From Azospirillum sp. TSO22-1 (lineage in GTDB: Bacteria > Pseudomonadota > Alphaproteobacteria > Azospirillales > Azospirillaceae), in contig NZ_LGQZ01000011.1 of assembly GCF_003116015.1 (NCBI RefSeq), forward strand, positions 33,475-97,474: DNA of 64,000 nt, given 5' to 3'. This document shows, one piece after another, positions 26,038-35,300 of the stretch (the first letter of the stretch is position 1; each line of letters begins with the position of its first letter). The notes beneath the pieces are model-generated. The model was not told the DNA's origin. It worked only from the letters and a program-made list of their open reading frames with translations, and did not search any database. Position numbers and translations under genes: made by a program.

Positions 26038-26404
26038 GCGGTTCGGCCCGCCTACGCCTTCTCTGGGGGCTCTTCGGCGGGCCGGTTCCCCACATCTCCT
26101 GCACCACGCCCAGGGACGTGACCTGACCCGCTGCACCCCGCTTGTGTCCACATCCGACCGCAGGAGCATGCCGCGGGTGGGGACACGACCCGTTGACCAA
26201 GGACCATTCTGAAATAGCTCATGTGGGATGGTGCATTGCGATGAGCTTCCAAAATTGCATAATTAGACCGGTCATCTGCGCCGCATGTGTATGTTCTAAG
26301 AGTGTCTTCGAGACAACGCTGCGGTGGGCTTATTACTATAAGAGCAGTATCAACCATTTTCAGTCGGTCTTCGCCTTGTAGAGACGGCTTTGGGAGATAC
26401 CAGA
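26038..26404. other. Intergenic region, no gene seen
   Basis: About 370 bases without a convincing frame. The right part is AT-richer than its surroundings (GCTTATTACTATAAGAG near 26327) and probably holds the promoter of the following small-gene pair. Confidence 0.5.
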
Positions 26405-26635
26405 ATGGCCAGTGAACAGAAGCAATCCAAAGCTAAGGAAATTCTGGCGCGCTCCGGCGTCGGCAATCCCCCGCGTGACGACGACATGCTGCATGCTGAG
26501 GCTCCACCTGAGGCGGGAACAGAGCCGCAGTCGCTGGTAGACATGCTGCGTCAGAACGTTCCGGAGGCCGACTTCGACTTCGAGCCGCCTCGGCTCGGTG
26601 ATATAGTGACTGACACATCGGAGGAGCCAGAATGA
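26405..26635 (+). CDS. Small acidic protein, unknown
   Basis: A 76-residue acidic protein (ASEQKQSKAKEILARSG..., ending DTSEEPE) that I do not recognise. It overlaps the next small gene by four bases (ATGA), which supports both being translated. Confidence 0.55.
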   Translation: MASEQKQSKAKEILARSGVGNPPRDDDMLHAEAPPEAGTEPQSLVDMLRQNVPEADFDFEPPRLGDIVTDTSEEPE

Positions 26636-26829
26636 CCAACGAGAAGCGGAAGCCTGCTGGCGCGTTGGGCGTGAAGAACATCGCTGACAACTTTGACGCT
26701 CCTGATGCCGCCATCGTCGCCCTCTTCGAAGGCGAGGCGGAGTTCCCGAAGGGGCTGAGCACACAGGATGGAGAGACCCTCAGTACGACGGCGGCAGCCC
26801 CTCCGAAGGATGGCGAAGCCATTCGATAA
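26632..26829 (+). CDS. Small protein, unknown
   Basis: A 65-residue protein (TNEKRKPAGALGVKNIADNF...) with no family I recognise, coupled to the preceding gene by an ATGA overlap. The ribosome site GGAGG for this start lies within the upstream gene. Both genes are cargo of the Tn7-like element. Confidence 0.5.
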   Translation: MTNEKRKPAGALGVKNIADNFDAPDAAIVALFEGEAEFPKGLSTQDGETLSTTAAAPPKDGEAIR

Positions 26830-27373
26830 GCGGAACGCAATCGATGGTGCAGAACGGGGCACCGGATTTGAGAACATTGATCATGGGCTGACTGGGCGCA
26901 ACGGCCCCGACGCACTATGTTGCGACCATTGTCGTACACGAGCCCTGGTCATGCAGCGTCGTCGCAGCGAGGAGGCCTTGGCTTTCCGCTAGGTAGTCAC
27001 CTAGCGGAGAAAGGCCATGTTCAGAATTCGCCGTGTGCCGGTCCCTGGCACTGGCAAGCCGCGTCTTGGGCGTCTCGTCGGCCAGATGCGGCGCTATCCA
27101 CGAACGCTTGCAGAGCTGCGCTGGTCCGCAGCAGCCGAGGTAAACGATGACAGTGTGCGGATCTCCGGGCGACTACGCCGGCCGCCTACGGCATGGGATG
27201 ACCAATGGCGATCCGATCGCGGGCATCGAAACTGGAAGCGACAGCGCCGACATCAGTGGAGGGGGTGATGAGCAAGGTACGCATCCGCTGAGCGCCGCCT
27301 TGGCAAGGTAGAGTGCGGCGTCCGAGGTTTGCGGGGCGCGTCATCGCGCGGACGCAAACGAGTGGCAAACGTC
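26830..27373. other. Stretch with only doubtful short frames and a hairpin
   Basis: A 10-bp stem-loop TCCGCTAGGT/ACCTAGCGGA lies at 26985-27008, just before an ATG at 27017 preceded by GGAGAAAGG. The resulting arginine-rich 83-residue frame and a second frame at 27147-27311 (54 residues, GAGG upstream) overlap one another. I cannot support either as a gene from the sequence. Confidence 0.4.
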
Positions 27374-27786
27374 ATGGCTTACCAGCGTGTCGAGGTTCTG
27401 ACGGGGACGGAGCGGCGGCGGAACTACACGCCGGCGGAGAGGGTGCGGACGGTCGAGGAGGCGTTCCGGCCCGGCGTGGTGGTGACGGAGGCGGCCCGCC
27501 GGTTCGGCGTGCACGAGAGCCTGCTGTATCGTTGGCGGCGGTTGATGACGGCCTCCGGCACCGCCGTGGCCGAACCGTCCACCTTTGTCGCGGTGACCAT
27601 CACGCCGGAACCGGTCGCCACCGAACCGCCAGCGCCGGAACCTCCTGGATCATTGCCGCCTCCGGTGATGCCGGCCGCGCGCCCTGCGGCGATCCTCGAG
27701 GTCATCCTGCCCGGCGGGCGCGACTGCGCCTGGAAGGGCCGGTCGATCCGGCCTTGGCGGCGGCCGTCGTCGGCGCCCTGGCATGA
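27374..27786 (+). pseudogene. IS66-family TnpA, frameshifted
   Basis: The start YQRVEVLTGTERRRNYTPAE and the helix-turn-helix region ARRFGVHESLLYRWRR match IS66 TnpA. The reading frame shifts near 27720: the expected C-terminal residues ([17 protein letters not shown]) continue in another frame to a stop at 27786. One base appears to have been lost. Confidence 0.85.
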
Positions 27787-27887
27787 TCCCGGTGCCGAGC
27801 GGCGTGCGGGGCTGGCTGGCCAGCGGCCACACCGACATGCGCAAGGGCTGGGCGAGCCTGGCGCTCCAGGTTCAGGAACGGCGGTAG
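27783..27887 (+). pseudogene. IS66-family TnpB, cut off by the nested element
   Basis: Thirty-four residues match the start of IS66 TnpB ([20 protein letters not shown]). The frame ends in a TAG formed by the left end of the 4-kb nested element at 27884. This shows that element inserted into an IS66 copy. Confidence 0.85.
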
Positions 27888-27891
27888 TGTC

Positions 27892-28248
27892 TCAGTTTGA
27901 ATTTCCGGTAGCCTGCCTAGCGCGCTTGATGTTTCTCGCGACGCCGACCGCCACGTCAATGTCGCGAAACCACAAGCCGTCGATGTAAGCGATAGCGTCC
28001 TCGAACCGGAGGAAGACGGCGATCTCGCTGAACGTATGCAGCGGTTCGTTTGGGCCAGCTTTCTGTCGCGGCTTGTACTTGGCTACCGTGCGCTCTCCAG
28101 AGCGCCCCTCGATGGCGTTGTCATATGCCGATACGATTGCGTTCAGAAACCCCTTGAGTTGAGGGTATGCATCCTCAATCTCCCTCATCTGACGCTCGAA
28201 AGGGTCAGACGCGCGGACAGCGAAACGAAGCCTTATGCCGTCGCCCAT
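27892..28248 (-). CDS. Putative toxin partner of the Panacea protein
   Basis: A 118-residue protein (GDGIRLRFAVRASDPFERQMREIEDAYPQLKG...) with no family I recognise. It starts 16 bases inside the end of the upstream Panacea gene, the coupling typical of toxin-antitoxin pairs. Its last codons run into the inverted end of the nested element. Panacea antitoxins pair with many unrelated toxins, so function is inferred from position only. Confidence 0.6.
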   Translation of the reverse strand: MGDGIRLRFAVRASDPFERQMREIEDAYPQLKGFLNAIVSAYDNAIEGRSGERTVAKYKPRQKAGPNEPLHTFSEIAVFLRFEDAIAYIDGLWFRDIDVAVGVARNIKRARQATGNSN

Positions 28249-28775
28249 TCCGGAAATTCTTCTTTGTCGTAAAATGTAATTGCGTGTCCGGCCGGCTTAA
28301 CAGCTTCAAGCCATTTAGACTTAAACCAGTCCGCAATAAGCTCAATATCAATAGGCTCCTCCGAGTTCTCTCCTCTCGGAATGCCTTTTTCGTTCCTCAC
28401 AATAGCCCAGGGGGTTCCCGGTAGATGCGTCAACCCCACCAATGTTGGGGCGTCGAACTTGGAGAACACGTCATAGACGAGCCGTATCATTCCGAGAACG
28501 GACTCGGACAGAGTCGATCCCAGTCTGGTGTCAATAACCGCCGGGCTCACAGGCCCATCGCCGAACCGCTTGAGGCGCCGATAAACGCTGGGAAGGGCCG
28601 GCCCGAACTTCCATGCTTGGAAATTCTCATCAAAAAGCGGGGCGTCCACCAATGCCAAGTGCAGCCCCTCCAGAAAATACAGCATCTTCTGGATTTCCAA
28701 CGGCGTTAGCGGCTTATGGGCCTCAATGCCCAAGCCGATAAAGCAGTCAGTGGCTTCACGAACAGCGTCGCTCAT
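28233..28775 (-). CDS. Panacea (DUF4065/SocA-like) antitoxin
   Basis: The 180-residue protein matches the Panacea domain: TPLEIQKMLYFLEGLHLAL near the N-terminus, then DENFQAWKFGPALPSVYRRLKRFG and THLPGTPWAIVRN. Panacea (PanA) proteins neutralise diverse partner toxins, and Caulobacter SocA is a relative acting as a proteolytic adaptor. It is encoded first, with the presumed toxin overlapping its 3' end. Confidence 0.85.
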   Translation of the reverse strand: MSDAVREATDCFIGLGIEAHKPLTPLEIQKMLYFLEGLHLALVDAPLFDENFQAWKFGPALPSVYRRLKRFGDGPVSPAVIDTRLGSTLSESVLGMIRLVYDVFSKFDAPTLVGLTHLPGTPWAIVRNEKGIPRGENSEEPIDIELIADWFKSKWLEAVKPAGHAITFYDKEEFPEWATA

Positions 28776-28831
28776 AAGGCGAAGAATCGCACTTTCGGGG
28801 GGAAGAGGCAACCGCAAACGGGGCGAAGCCG

Positions 28832-29722
28832 TTAAGCTACCGCCTCCTTCTCCCGCTTCTTGTACGGCCCGCGCTTCTTCGGCGGCTCCGCCCGTGCATC
28901 GATGGCGATGGCGATATCCTCCATGCTCCACAGCCGATCCGTGACGCCGGCCGCCATGGCGGGGGACACTTTCAGGCTCTTATGGATGCGGGTGAAGTTG
29001 TAGAACATGAAGTAGAGCGCCAGCGCGTGGATGTGGTTGTCCCGCTTCTTGGAGAAGGCGTTGGTGAGGCGGGTGAACCGGCGCATGCTCATCCGCATCG
29101 TGAGGTTCTGGCGTTCCACGTAGGACGTGGAAACGTGCTTCAGGTCGGGGTTGCCCTCGACCTTCTGTTTGCGGATGCCGGTGCACTCCGCCGGGCTGTA
29201 GCGACCCTTGTGAGCCTCCGGAATGTCGCCGGAGAGCTTGATGAGTTGGGCGAAGTCCACATCCCCGCCGAAAGCCCCTTCCACCGCCTCCAAGTACGCC
29301 TTGTGCCCATCGGTGGTGAGCTGCACTCGGTTCGCCAGCCGGCCGCACAGGTCGTCCATGAGCGCGATGGGGGACTGGCCGGAGCGGTCGCCCACGAAGT
29401 AGGAGACGATCATCTTCGTGTCGGCATCCAGCGCCGTCCAGGCCCACACGTCGACGGCATCCTCGCCAGCGGCCTTGGCCTTTTCGACGTTCTTCTCCTT
29501 GGCGTAGCAGAATGACCAAATCTCATCGCACTGGATGCGGCTGGCGCGCACGTTGCGCACCAGTTCGTCATGCAGCGCGAGGCAGGTTTCCCCCGCGTCT
29601 ACCAGCAGCTTGGTCACGGTGTTGATCGACACGTCCGTCACGCGGGAGATCGACCGCATGGACGATCCCTCGCACAGCATGGAAAGGATCTGGACGCGCT
29701 TGGCGAGAGGAAGCTTGTTCAT
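28832..29722 (-). CDS. IS1-like family transposase
   Basis: The 296-residue protein has an N-terminal helix-turn-helix ([21 protein letters not shown]) and a DDE-type core with [20 protein letters not shown] and [20 protein letters not shown]. This is typical of proteins labelled IS1-family transposases in alphaproteobacteria, and a basic tail ([13 protein letters not shown]) ends it. It is single-frame, unlike classical IS1, which uses a frameshift. Further in-frame starts lie upstream of 29722. GGTGGTGCTAAT at about 29815 on the reverse strand looks like an IS1-type end, but I found no partner on the other side. Confidence 0.8.
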   Translation of the reverse strand: MNKLPLAKRVQILSMLCEGSSMRSISRVTDVSINTVTKLLVDAGETCLALHDELVRNVRASRIQCDEIWSFCYAKEKNVEKAKAAGEDAVDVWAWTALDADTKMIVSYFVGDRSGQSPIALMDDLCGRLANRVQLTTDGHKAYLEAVEGAFGGDVDFAQLIKLSGDIPEAHKGRYSPAECTGIRKQKVEGNPDLKHVSTSYVERQNLTMRMSMRRFTRLTNAFSKKRDNHIHALALYFMFYNFTRIHKSLKVSPAMAAGVTDRLWSMEDIAIAIDARAEPPKKRGPYKKREKEAVA

Positions 29723-29894
29723 GGCTGTAGTGTAGGTGGTCAGCACTCCTCTGCCAAGCAAAAAGTTCATTTTCACGGCAGTGCCACGGGGTTACTGCCG
29801 GTCTCCTATTGAATTAGCACCACCACTATCGTATGGATAGGCGGAAATCGGCGGCACGCGGCGCGCTCGGTGGCGGTGTTTGGCGGCAGCCGGA

Positions 29895-31454
29895 ATGACG
29901 GAGAGCCGGGCAGTGAGCAACAGTCGCGAAATGAGAAGGCTTGCGGCAAAGTGGCAGCAACGTACTGGCTGGCCGCAGTTCCTCGAGTCGCTTGAGATTA
30001 CTGGGCTGCGTGGGTGGGACGGGCAGAGGGTTCCATTTGAATTTCCGATTGTCGCTCTAGTGGGCGAAAATGGAACAGGAAAAAGCACTGTTCTACAGTG
30101 CGCAGCGGCTTCGTACCGGCCGACCAACAACGCACCTCCAGAACGGGAATCTTGGTTTGCCTCTGACTTCTTCCCAAAAACAGTTTGGGAAGACCCCCGT
30201 GGCGCCAAGATAGTTTCCACGGTGCGGCAGGGCAAAGAGACGAAACCCTATGATGTCCGCCTTCCAGGTGAGCGCTGGAGAGGCAACCCAGAGCGGCCCC
30301 AGCGTAATGTTAGTTACATCGATTTGCGTCGCATTCAGCCAATTTCCGCGAGGATTGGCTATAGCAAACTCGCTAAAGAAGCGAGGCTTGAGAAATCCGC
30401 ACAACATTTTGATAAGGACCGACTTGCCCGCTTTAGCCAGATCATGGGCTGGCCATACGAAAGCGCAAGAATTGCTGTGACCGATGCTTCCGAAGATAGA
30501 AAGGTGCCCGTGTTCGGTCAGCAAGGGGTAATTTATTCAGGGTACAATTCAGGCAGCGGACAAACAACAATCGCAGAATTTTTGCAGGTTGATCCTGAGC
30601 AATATGGCCTAGTGCTAATTGATGAAATTGAGACATCATTGCACCCAAGGGCTCAGCGTCGCCTTATCCGCGACCTTGCTGCGCTTTGCAAGGAGAGAGA
30701 GCTTCAAATAATACTTTCAACGCATTCCCCTTATGTATTGGCGGAACTACCGCTAGAAGCCCGCCTTTACCTAATGCAGGGGCATCGTGGGAAGCACATT
30801 ATGGCGGGCGTAAGCCCAGAGTTCGCTATGTCCAGAATGGATGAGTATCCCAATCCTGAATGTGACCTATATGTGGAGGACGACCGCGCACGCACAATGC
30901 TGCGTGAAATAATCGTCTGTCACAGCAAAGGACTGGTTGAGCGCTGCTTGATTACAACGTACGGAGCCGCGAGCGTTGGGCGCAATCTAGGAATTATGGC
31001 ATTCCAGAAGCGCTTTCCTCGCCCCACTGGAGTGTTTTTGGATGGCGATCAGTCCGAATCTCCTGGGTGCAGCCTACTTCCTGGCGGCGACGCACCGGAG
31101 CAGGTTGTGTTTGAAGACCTGAAGCGTAAGAATTGGGGGAGTGTAGCTGATCGAGTTGGCCGGCAGTTCTCAGATGTCGCTGATGCGTGCTCGCAGGTTA
31201 TGTCGCTAACGGATCATCACGAATGGGTATCCGCTGCTGCATCACGACTGACATTGTCGGGAGACGATCTTTGGCGCCCAATGTGCGCAGAATGGGCGCG
31301 GCTATGTTTCGGCGGCATGGACGCCACAAGGTTTATTCAGTCGATATCTGACCTGATGCTAGCAACGCCTACCTCTATTTCTTCTCCCATCGTGCGCTTG
31401 CCGCTTTTTGAGCAATCTCGCGACGCGTTTGAGGATCAAGAGCAGATGATCTAG
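29895..31454 (+). CDS. OLD-like ATPase with TOPRIM-type nuclease domain
   Basis: The 519-residue protein has an SMC/ABC-like ATPase half: Walker A VGENGTGKST (about 57-66), Walker B LVLIDEIETSLHP (about 239-251), then LSTHSPYVLAELP. Its C-terminal half has a TOPRIM-like acidic pattern, VEDDRARTM (about 327) and FLDGDQ (about 380). This is the layout of OLD-family proteins, many of which act against phage (for example the OLD protein of P2 and GajA). No Gabija-type helicase partner is present, so the system type is unassigned. Base composition is clearly lower in GC than the flanking core genes. The 3' end overlaps a convergent small gene. Confidence 0.82.
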   Translation: MTESRAVSNSREMRRLAAKWQQRTGWPQFLESLEITGLRGWDGQRVPFEFPIVALVGENGTGKSTVLQCAAASYRPTNNAPPERESWFASDFFPKTVWEDPRGAKIVSTVRQGKETKPYDVRLPGERWRGNPERPQRNVSYIDLRRIQPISARIGYSKLAKEARLEKSAQHFDKDRLARFSQIMGWPYESARIAVTDASEDRKVPVFGQQGVIYSGYNSGSGQTTIAEFLQVDPEQYGLVLIDEIETSLHPRAQRRLIRDLAALCKERELQIILSTHSPYVLAELPLEARLYLMQGHRGKHIMAGVSPEFAMSRMDEYPNPECDLYVEDDRARTMLREIIVCHSKGLVERCLITTYGAASVGRNLGIMAFQKRFPRPTGVFLDGDQSESPGCSLLPGGDAPEQVVFEDLKRKNWGSVADRVGRQFSDVADACSQVMSLTDHHEWVSAAASRLTLSGDDLWRPMCAEWARLCFGGMDATRFIQSISDLMLATPTSISSPIVRLPLFEQSRDAFEDQEQMI

Positions 31455-31611
31455 CCGCCGCCCCTTTTTTGCCTGCCTCACGCTTGACCGAGTCGGCGCC
31501 GTCCGTAGATTGGGTGCTCTCCTCAATCTCTCCGGTAGCAATCTTCGCCACCATGATGGCGGCGCCGATCACGTCGCCAGGGCGCTTCTGGCCTTGGGGT
31601 CCTTTAGGCAT
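31375..31611 (-). CDS. Small conserved protein (MPKGPQGQKRP type)
   Basis: The 78-residue basic protein begins MPKGPQGQKRPGDVIGAAIMVAK... and ends in a basic helical motif (RREIAQKAASARWEKK). Similar short proteins are common in alphaproteobacteria, often labelled as hypothetical or RNA-binding; function is unknown. It overlaps the ATPase gene end by 80 bases in convergent orientation and is coupled to the 55-residue gene upstream by an eight-base overlap. Confidence 0.65.
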   Translation of the reverse strand: MPKGPQGQKRPGDVIGAAIMVAKIATGEIEESTQSTDGADSVKREAGKKGAAARSSALDPQTRREIAQKAASARWEKK

Positions 31612-31771
31612 CGTACCTATCCGTCTTCGTGGGCCACTTCTCGGCGCGGCGCAGCTCTGCCTCAATGTGCGCGTCTGCGTCGCGCCCCTTTGCAAGCTCC
31701 CGGTCGCGCCACGCAAGGTCTGCTTGCGTCAGCAGGTGGAGCCACGGAGGGTCGGGCGGGAAATCGGACAT
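31604..31771 (-). CDS. Small protein, unknown
   Basis: A 55-residue frame (SDFPPDPPWLHLLTQADLAW..., ending TKTDRYDA) whose stop overlaps the start of the next gene (ATGCCTAA). The tight overlap supports it as the first gene of a two-gene unit. No family recognised. Confidence 0.55.
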   Translation of the reverse strand: MSDFPPDPPWLHLLTQADLAWRDRELAKGRDADAHIEAELRRAEKWPTKTDRYDA

Positions 31772-31908
31772 CGGCAGGGCTTCCCTGTGCTATACTTTCC
31801 GCTAAGCATATAGCACCGGAGGCGGCGGGGCGACACCCGGTCAAGCCACGTCAAAATTCAAACTGAGACACTACCCGCGGTAACGCGGGATGTCCGCTTC
31901 GGGTTAGG

Positions 31909-32064
31909 ATAGTGTTGAAAAACTCTCTGGCGAGTGTTTCGCAGCCGTTTCTACGCAATAATGCGCTGTTCTGCCGGCCTTCAAAGCGATATCACTGCGC
32001 AATACAGTCAAAATAAGACGGAAAATTTCTCGCTCTGCTGGGTCCGGGAGTTTTTCAACACTAT
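31909..32064. repeat. MITE-like element with IS1182-type ends
   Basis: A 156-bp non-coding unit with 17-bp inverted ends beginning ATAGTGTTGAAAAACTC. The same outer bases (ATAGTGTTGAAAAA) bound the IS1182-like remnant at 44868-45469, so this looks like a deletion derivative of that family. Confidence 0.75.
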
Positions 32065-32371
32065 CGGTTAGCAGGTCGGGATAGAACTTGGTGTCATGGA
32101 CATTCGCGGCGGTTCAGATGCTGCTCAAATGTGGAAATCGCGACTGATCCCTCGTCGGCCAAGGATCCAACCCGTTTGATCGCGCCGGCGGGGACGTCCC
32201 GTCCACGTTCTGACTAACGTCGCGCCGCCTTCCGTCAACGATCCGATTGCCAGCATCGCGCGAACACGCCATTGTCGCAAAGAAATGTCGAAGGCGATTA
32301 GCGGGCGCCCGCCCGCGTTCGCCGAACCCTTTCTCCGCGCCTCGCCAAATAATCGAAGGTTTGACTAGCGC
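32065..32371. other. Upstream region of the Hsp70-McrB gene
   Basis: No complete gene. A 27-codon frame (start 32285, SKAISGRPPAFAEPFLRASP) is in phase with the downstream gene and ends at a TAG one codon before its ATG. This may be a decayed or alternative N-terminal part of the Hsp70-like protein. The promoter of the two-gene system should be here. Confidence 0.5.
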
Positions 32372-35300
32372 ATGTCCGAAACCGAAACAGCGTTCAGGTT
32401 CCTACTACAAAATGGTACGCAGCCGTTTCGGCCTTCGACGTGCTTCATCGTCGCCGACCCGAAAGTGATGGATCGCAAGATCTGGAGCCTCGAACTGGAT
32501 CGCCCTAAGGACGCCGAATGGTTCTTCCAGATCGATGACATCAAAGATTGGATGCTTCACAGCGCGGAACCCGTGCGGAAGATGTACTATGACAGGAGAG
32601 ATCCGCGCACTCCTTTCCGGGAATTGGATCGCGACGAGGTATTTCGCGAATATTTGCGGAAGATTCTCGACAAGCTGCCCGTCGAATATCGGCAGCGCCG
32701 CAAATATGCGCTGATGCCGTCCATCGGCGACGACAAGACGCGTACCCGTTATAGAGATGCGCTCGAAGCGGCGTTGCCGGACGTCACGATCATCCCGGAA
32801 CCCGAGATGGTGGCGGAGTATTTCCGACTTCTGAAGCGCACGCTGAAACTCGAGAGCGGCGCGAACAACGTCATCTTGGTGATCGACGTGGGCGCGTCGA
32901 CAGCGAACATGACGTTGGTCGTCAGTCGACGGGATCAGGCCATTGTCGACGTCGACACAACAGGTGCCCAACGCGACCAGCGCATCCGTGCGCTCAGGGG
33001 CGACAGCGTCGATCATGCCGGGCGGTGGGTCGACAAGCAACTTGCACAGGCACTGGGCGTCCTAGAACCACGCGCGGACAAGGACCTCGAGAGTCGTGAT
33101 CGCGTTCTCAGAGCGATCGAGAGGGCGAAGGTCAGCGCGAGTCAGACCGGAAAAGATGCGCCCGTTGAAATCTCTCCGGGCGACGCATCTATGGTCATCA
33201 CCCAGAAGATGCTGCGGTCCGTCTCCAAGACCCTCGCCGGGTCCCTTGGGCAACTGTTCCAGAGGTTATGCGAGCGACTGTACAACAACCATACAAATAC
33301 CGACTACGCGCGAAGGATAAGCAAAGCCCGCTTAAGCGAGCGTGAGGTAAACGGCCCAGGTGACGCTTACCGTCTCATCGACTTCATCCTTCTTGCCGGA
33401 GGAACGAGTCTACTCCCTGAATTTGAGGAAGCGATACTTTCTGCGTTCTTTCCCGATCGCCATCGGCCGAAGGTGCTTCGCGTCGGCACGTCCTTTGCAA
33501 TCGCCGCCGCAGCCGGCGGTCTTGCTCACAGGCTCCACAACTATGCCCCACCCCGGCTCCGGGACTCAGACGAACAGGGTGGCGCCGTCGTCAAGCCAGC
33601 CTTGGAATCGACACTGCCGTACCCGTTGCTCATCGGCATCAAGCAAACAGCGGAGTCTGAGGAGCAGTTTACTATCCTAGATCCCAACGATCCGTTTATC
33701 GATGACGGCGGAATGAGGCCCATCGAAGGCCTTCCCCCGCTGGCGGCAGGATCGCGTCCGAAGATGCGGTTGGTGCCCGGCGGAGCGGCTGGCGTGGAGG
33801 CACGCAAAGGGCGCAACTTCAAGGCGCTGGAAGTCCTACAATCTCCAGGCAAGATGAGTGTCCATTGGGATCCAGTCCGGCAGCGGGCGACCGTTCATTC
33901 CGATCAGGTGCGCGATACGAAATCTACGCTCTGGATCGACGCAGCCCCACACCGCAAACGTGAAGAAGCGGCATTAAATCCATTCGATGGCGATCTTAAG
34001 CCCAGTACGTTGGCGGTCGATCAGGCGGAGGATGTAGTTCTCGACCTCGGCATGTCCAAGATCGTCGCCCTGACCGCGGATCGCGGCTGGGTCTCGGCTG
34101 AGGAACTCGAACGCGTCGTGAAGGACGGGCTTGATGAAGAGCAACTGATCCCGGCTGATAATCAGCCGAAGGAAGCTCCTATCATCGTCGAGGTAGGTAG
34201 CCAAGGGTTGCAGGACGATCGCTCGGAGCCATGGTCCGACCTGGAAACGACCGATCGACCATCGATCTCACACGGCGCAGTCGAGGAAGAGCGAGCGGTT
34301 GATGTTGAAAAAGGCGATCAGGATGGTGACGTCCCAGACGAAGAATCGTCAGTTGGACCGGAGCGACCGGCAAGCACCGCACCCGCCGGAGGACCAGATC
34401 CAAGACAGGATCGTGGCTCGGACTGGGGCACGCGGATTCCGGATGCGCAATTTTCATACGCCCTGGAGAAGCTCCGCGACTCGCTGAAATCGGCCGCTCC
34501 GCATCAGCGTTTCGACGACATCATCGTCGTGCTTCTCGCACTCGCGGTGCGCCCGATCGTGCTCCTCGCGGGCCCGCCTGGTTGCGGAAAGTCGACCCTC
34601 GTCCGGACGATTGCACGGATCCTTGGTATGGAGTCCGGCAAGACGTTCCACGAGGTTGCCGTCCAGGCGCATTGGGAAAATGACAGCCCGCTCTTCGCCG
34701 AAAAGGGACTGCTGTTTCGTCTTCTAGAAGATCAAAGCCAGTCACACATCGTTTTGTTTGACGAATTCAACCTAACACGTCCGGAATACTATTTGTCACG
34801 CATGTTTTACGCCTTGGATGGCGGTAGAGGCGCGATGACCCCGGACACAAGGATCGCGCCATGCCGCGTCCTCGGGACGATGAACATCGATGATTCTTCG
34901 CGGCCACCTTCGCCGAAGGTGATCGACCGGTGTTTCCTTCTCGAACTTGAACAAGTGGATTGGGATGCCGAGAGCCCCGTCGGGCTGCCCGACTTCGGTT
35001 CGATCCAGCCACTTTCGGGGCTTCCGGTCGCGACGGTCGATGGTGCGACTACTGATCCACGGATCAACGAGGTGTTACAAGCCCTGCACAAAGCTGTTTT
35101 CGAGCACGATTTGAGACATGACCTCCTTCCATCCCGACGAGCGCTCTCGGATATCAGGGCCCTTCTTGGTCTCCATCATCGATTGGATCTCAAAGGCAAG
35201 GATCTTCTCAGCCGAGACGATCTGGTCGATCGGGTTCTGGCAAGCCGTGTCCTCGTCAAGTTGTCCGGTGCCTTTGATCAGGTTCAGCCCGCTCTGGATG

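Larger units (their letters stand above)
27884..31874. mobile_element. Nested 4-kb IS1-like transposon with passenger genes
   Basis: The 21-bp ends at 27884-27904 and 31854-31874 are perfect inverted repeats beginning GTAGTGTCTCAGTTTGAAT. They resemble IS1 ends (GTAATGACTCC in IS1). The unit is 3,991 bp. It contains one transposase of the IS1-like group, a Panacea-type toxin-antitoxin pair, an OLD-like ATPase and two small genes. It interrupts IS66 tnpB. I see no target duplication, so its right side may have rearranged. Whether the inner transposase drives these ends is an inference. Confidence 0.7.

Noticed and set aside
27017..27311. Two overlapping short frames after a hairpin
   Set aside because: They lie in overlapping phases, are arginine-rich or low in conserved features, and only one could be real. 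Neither could be supported.
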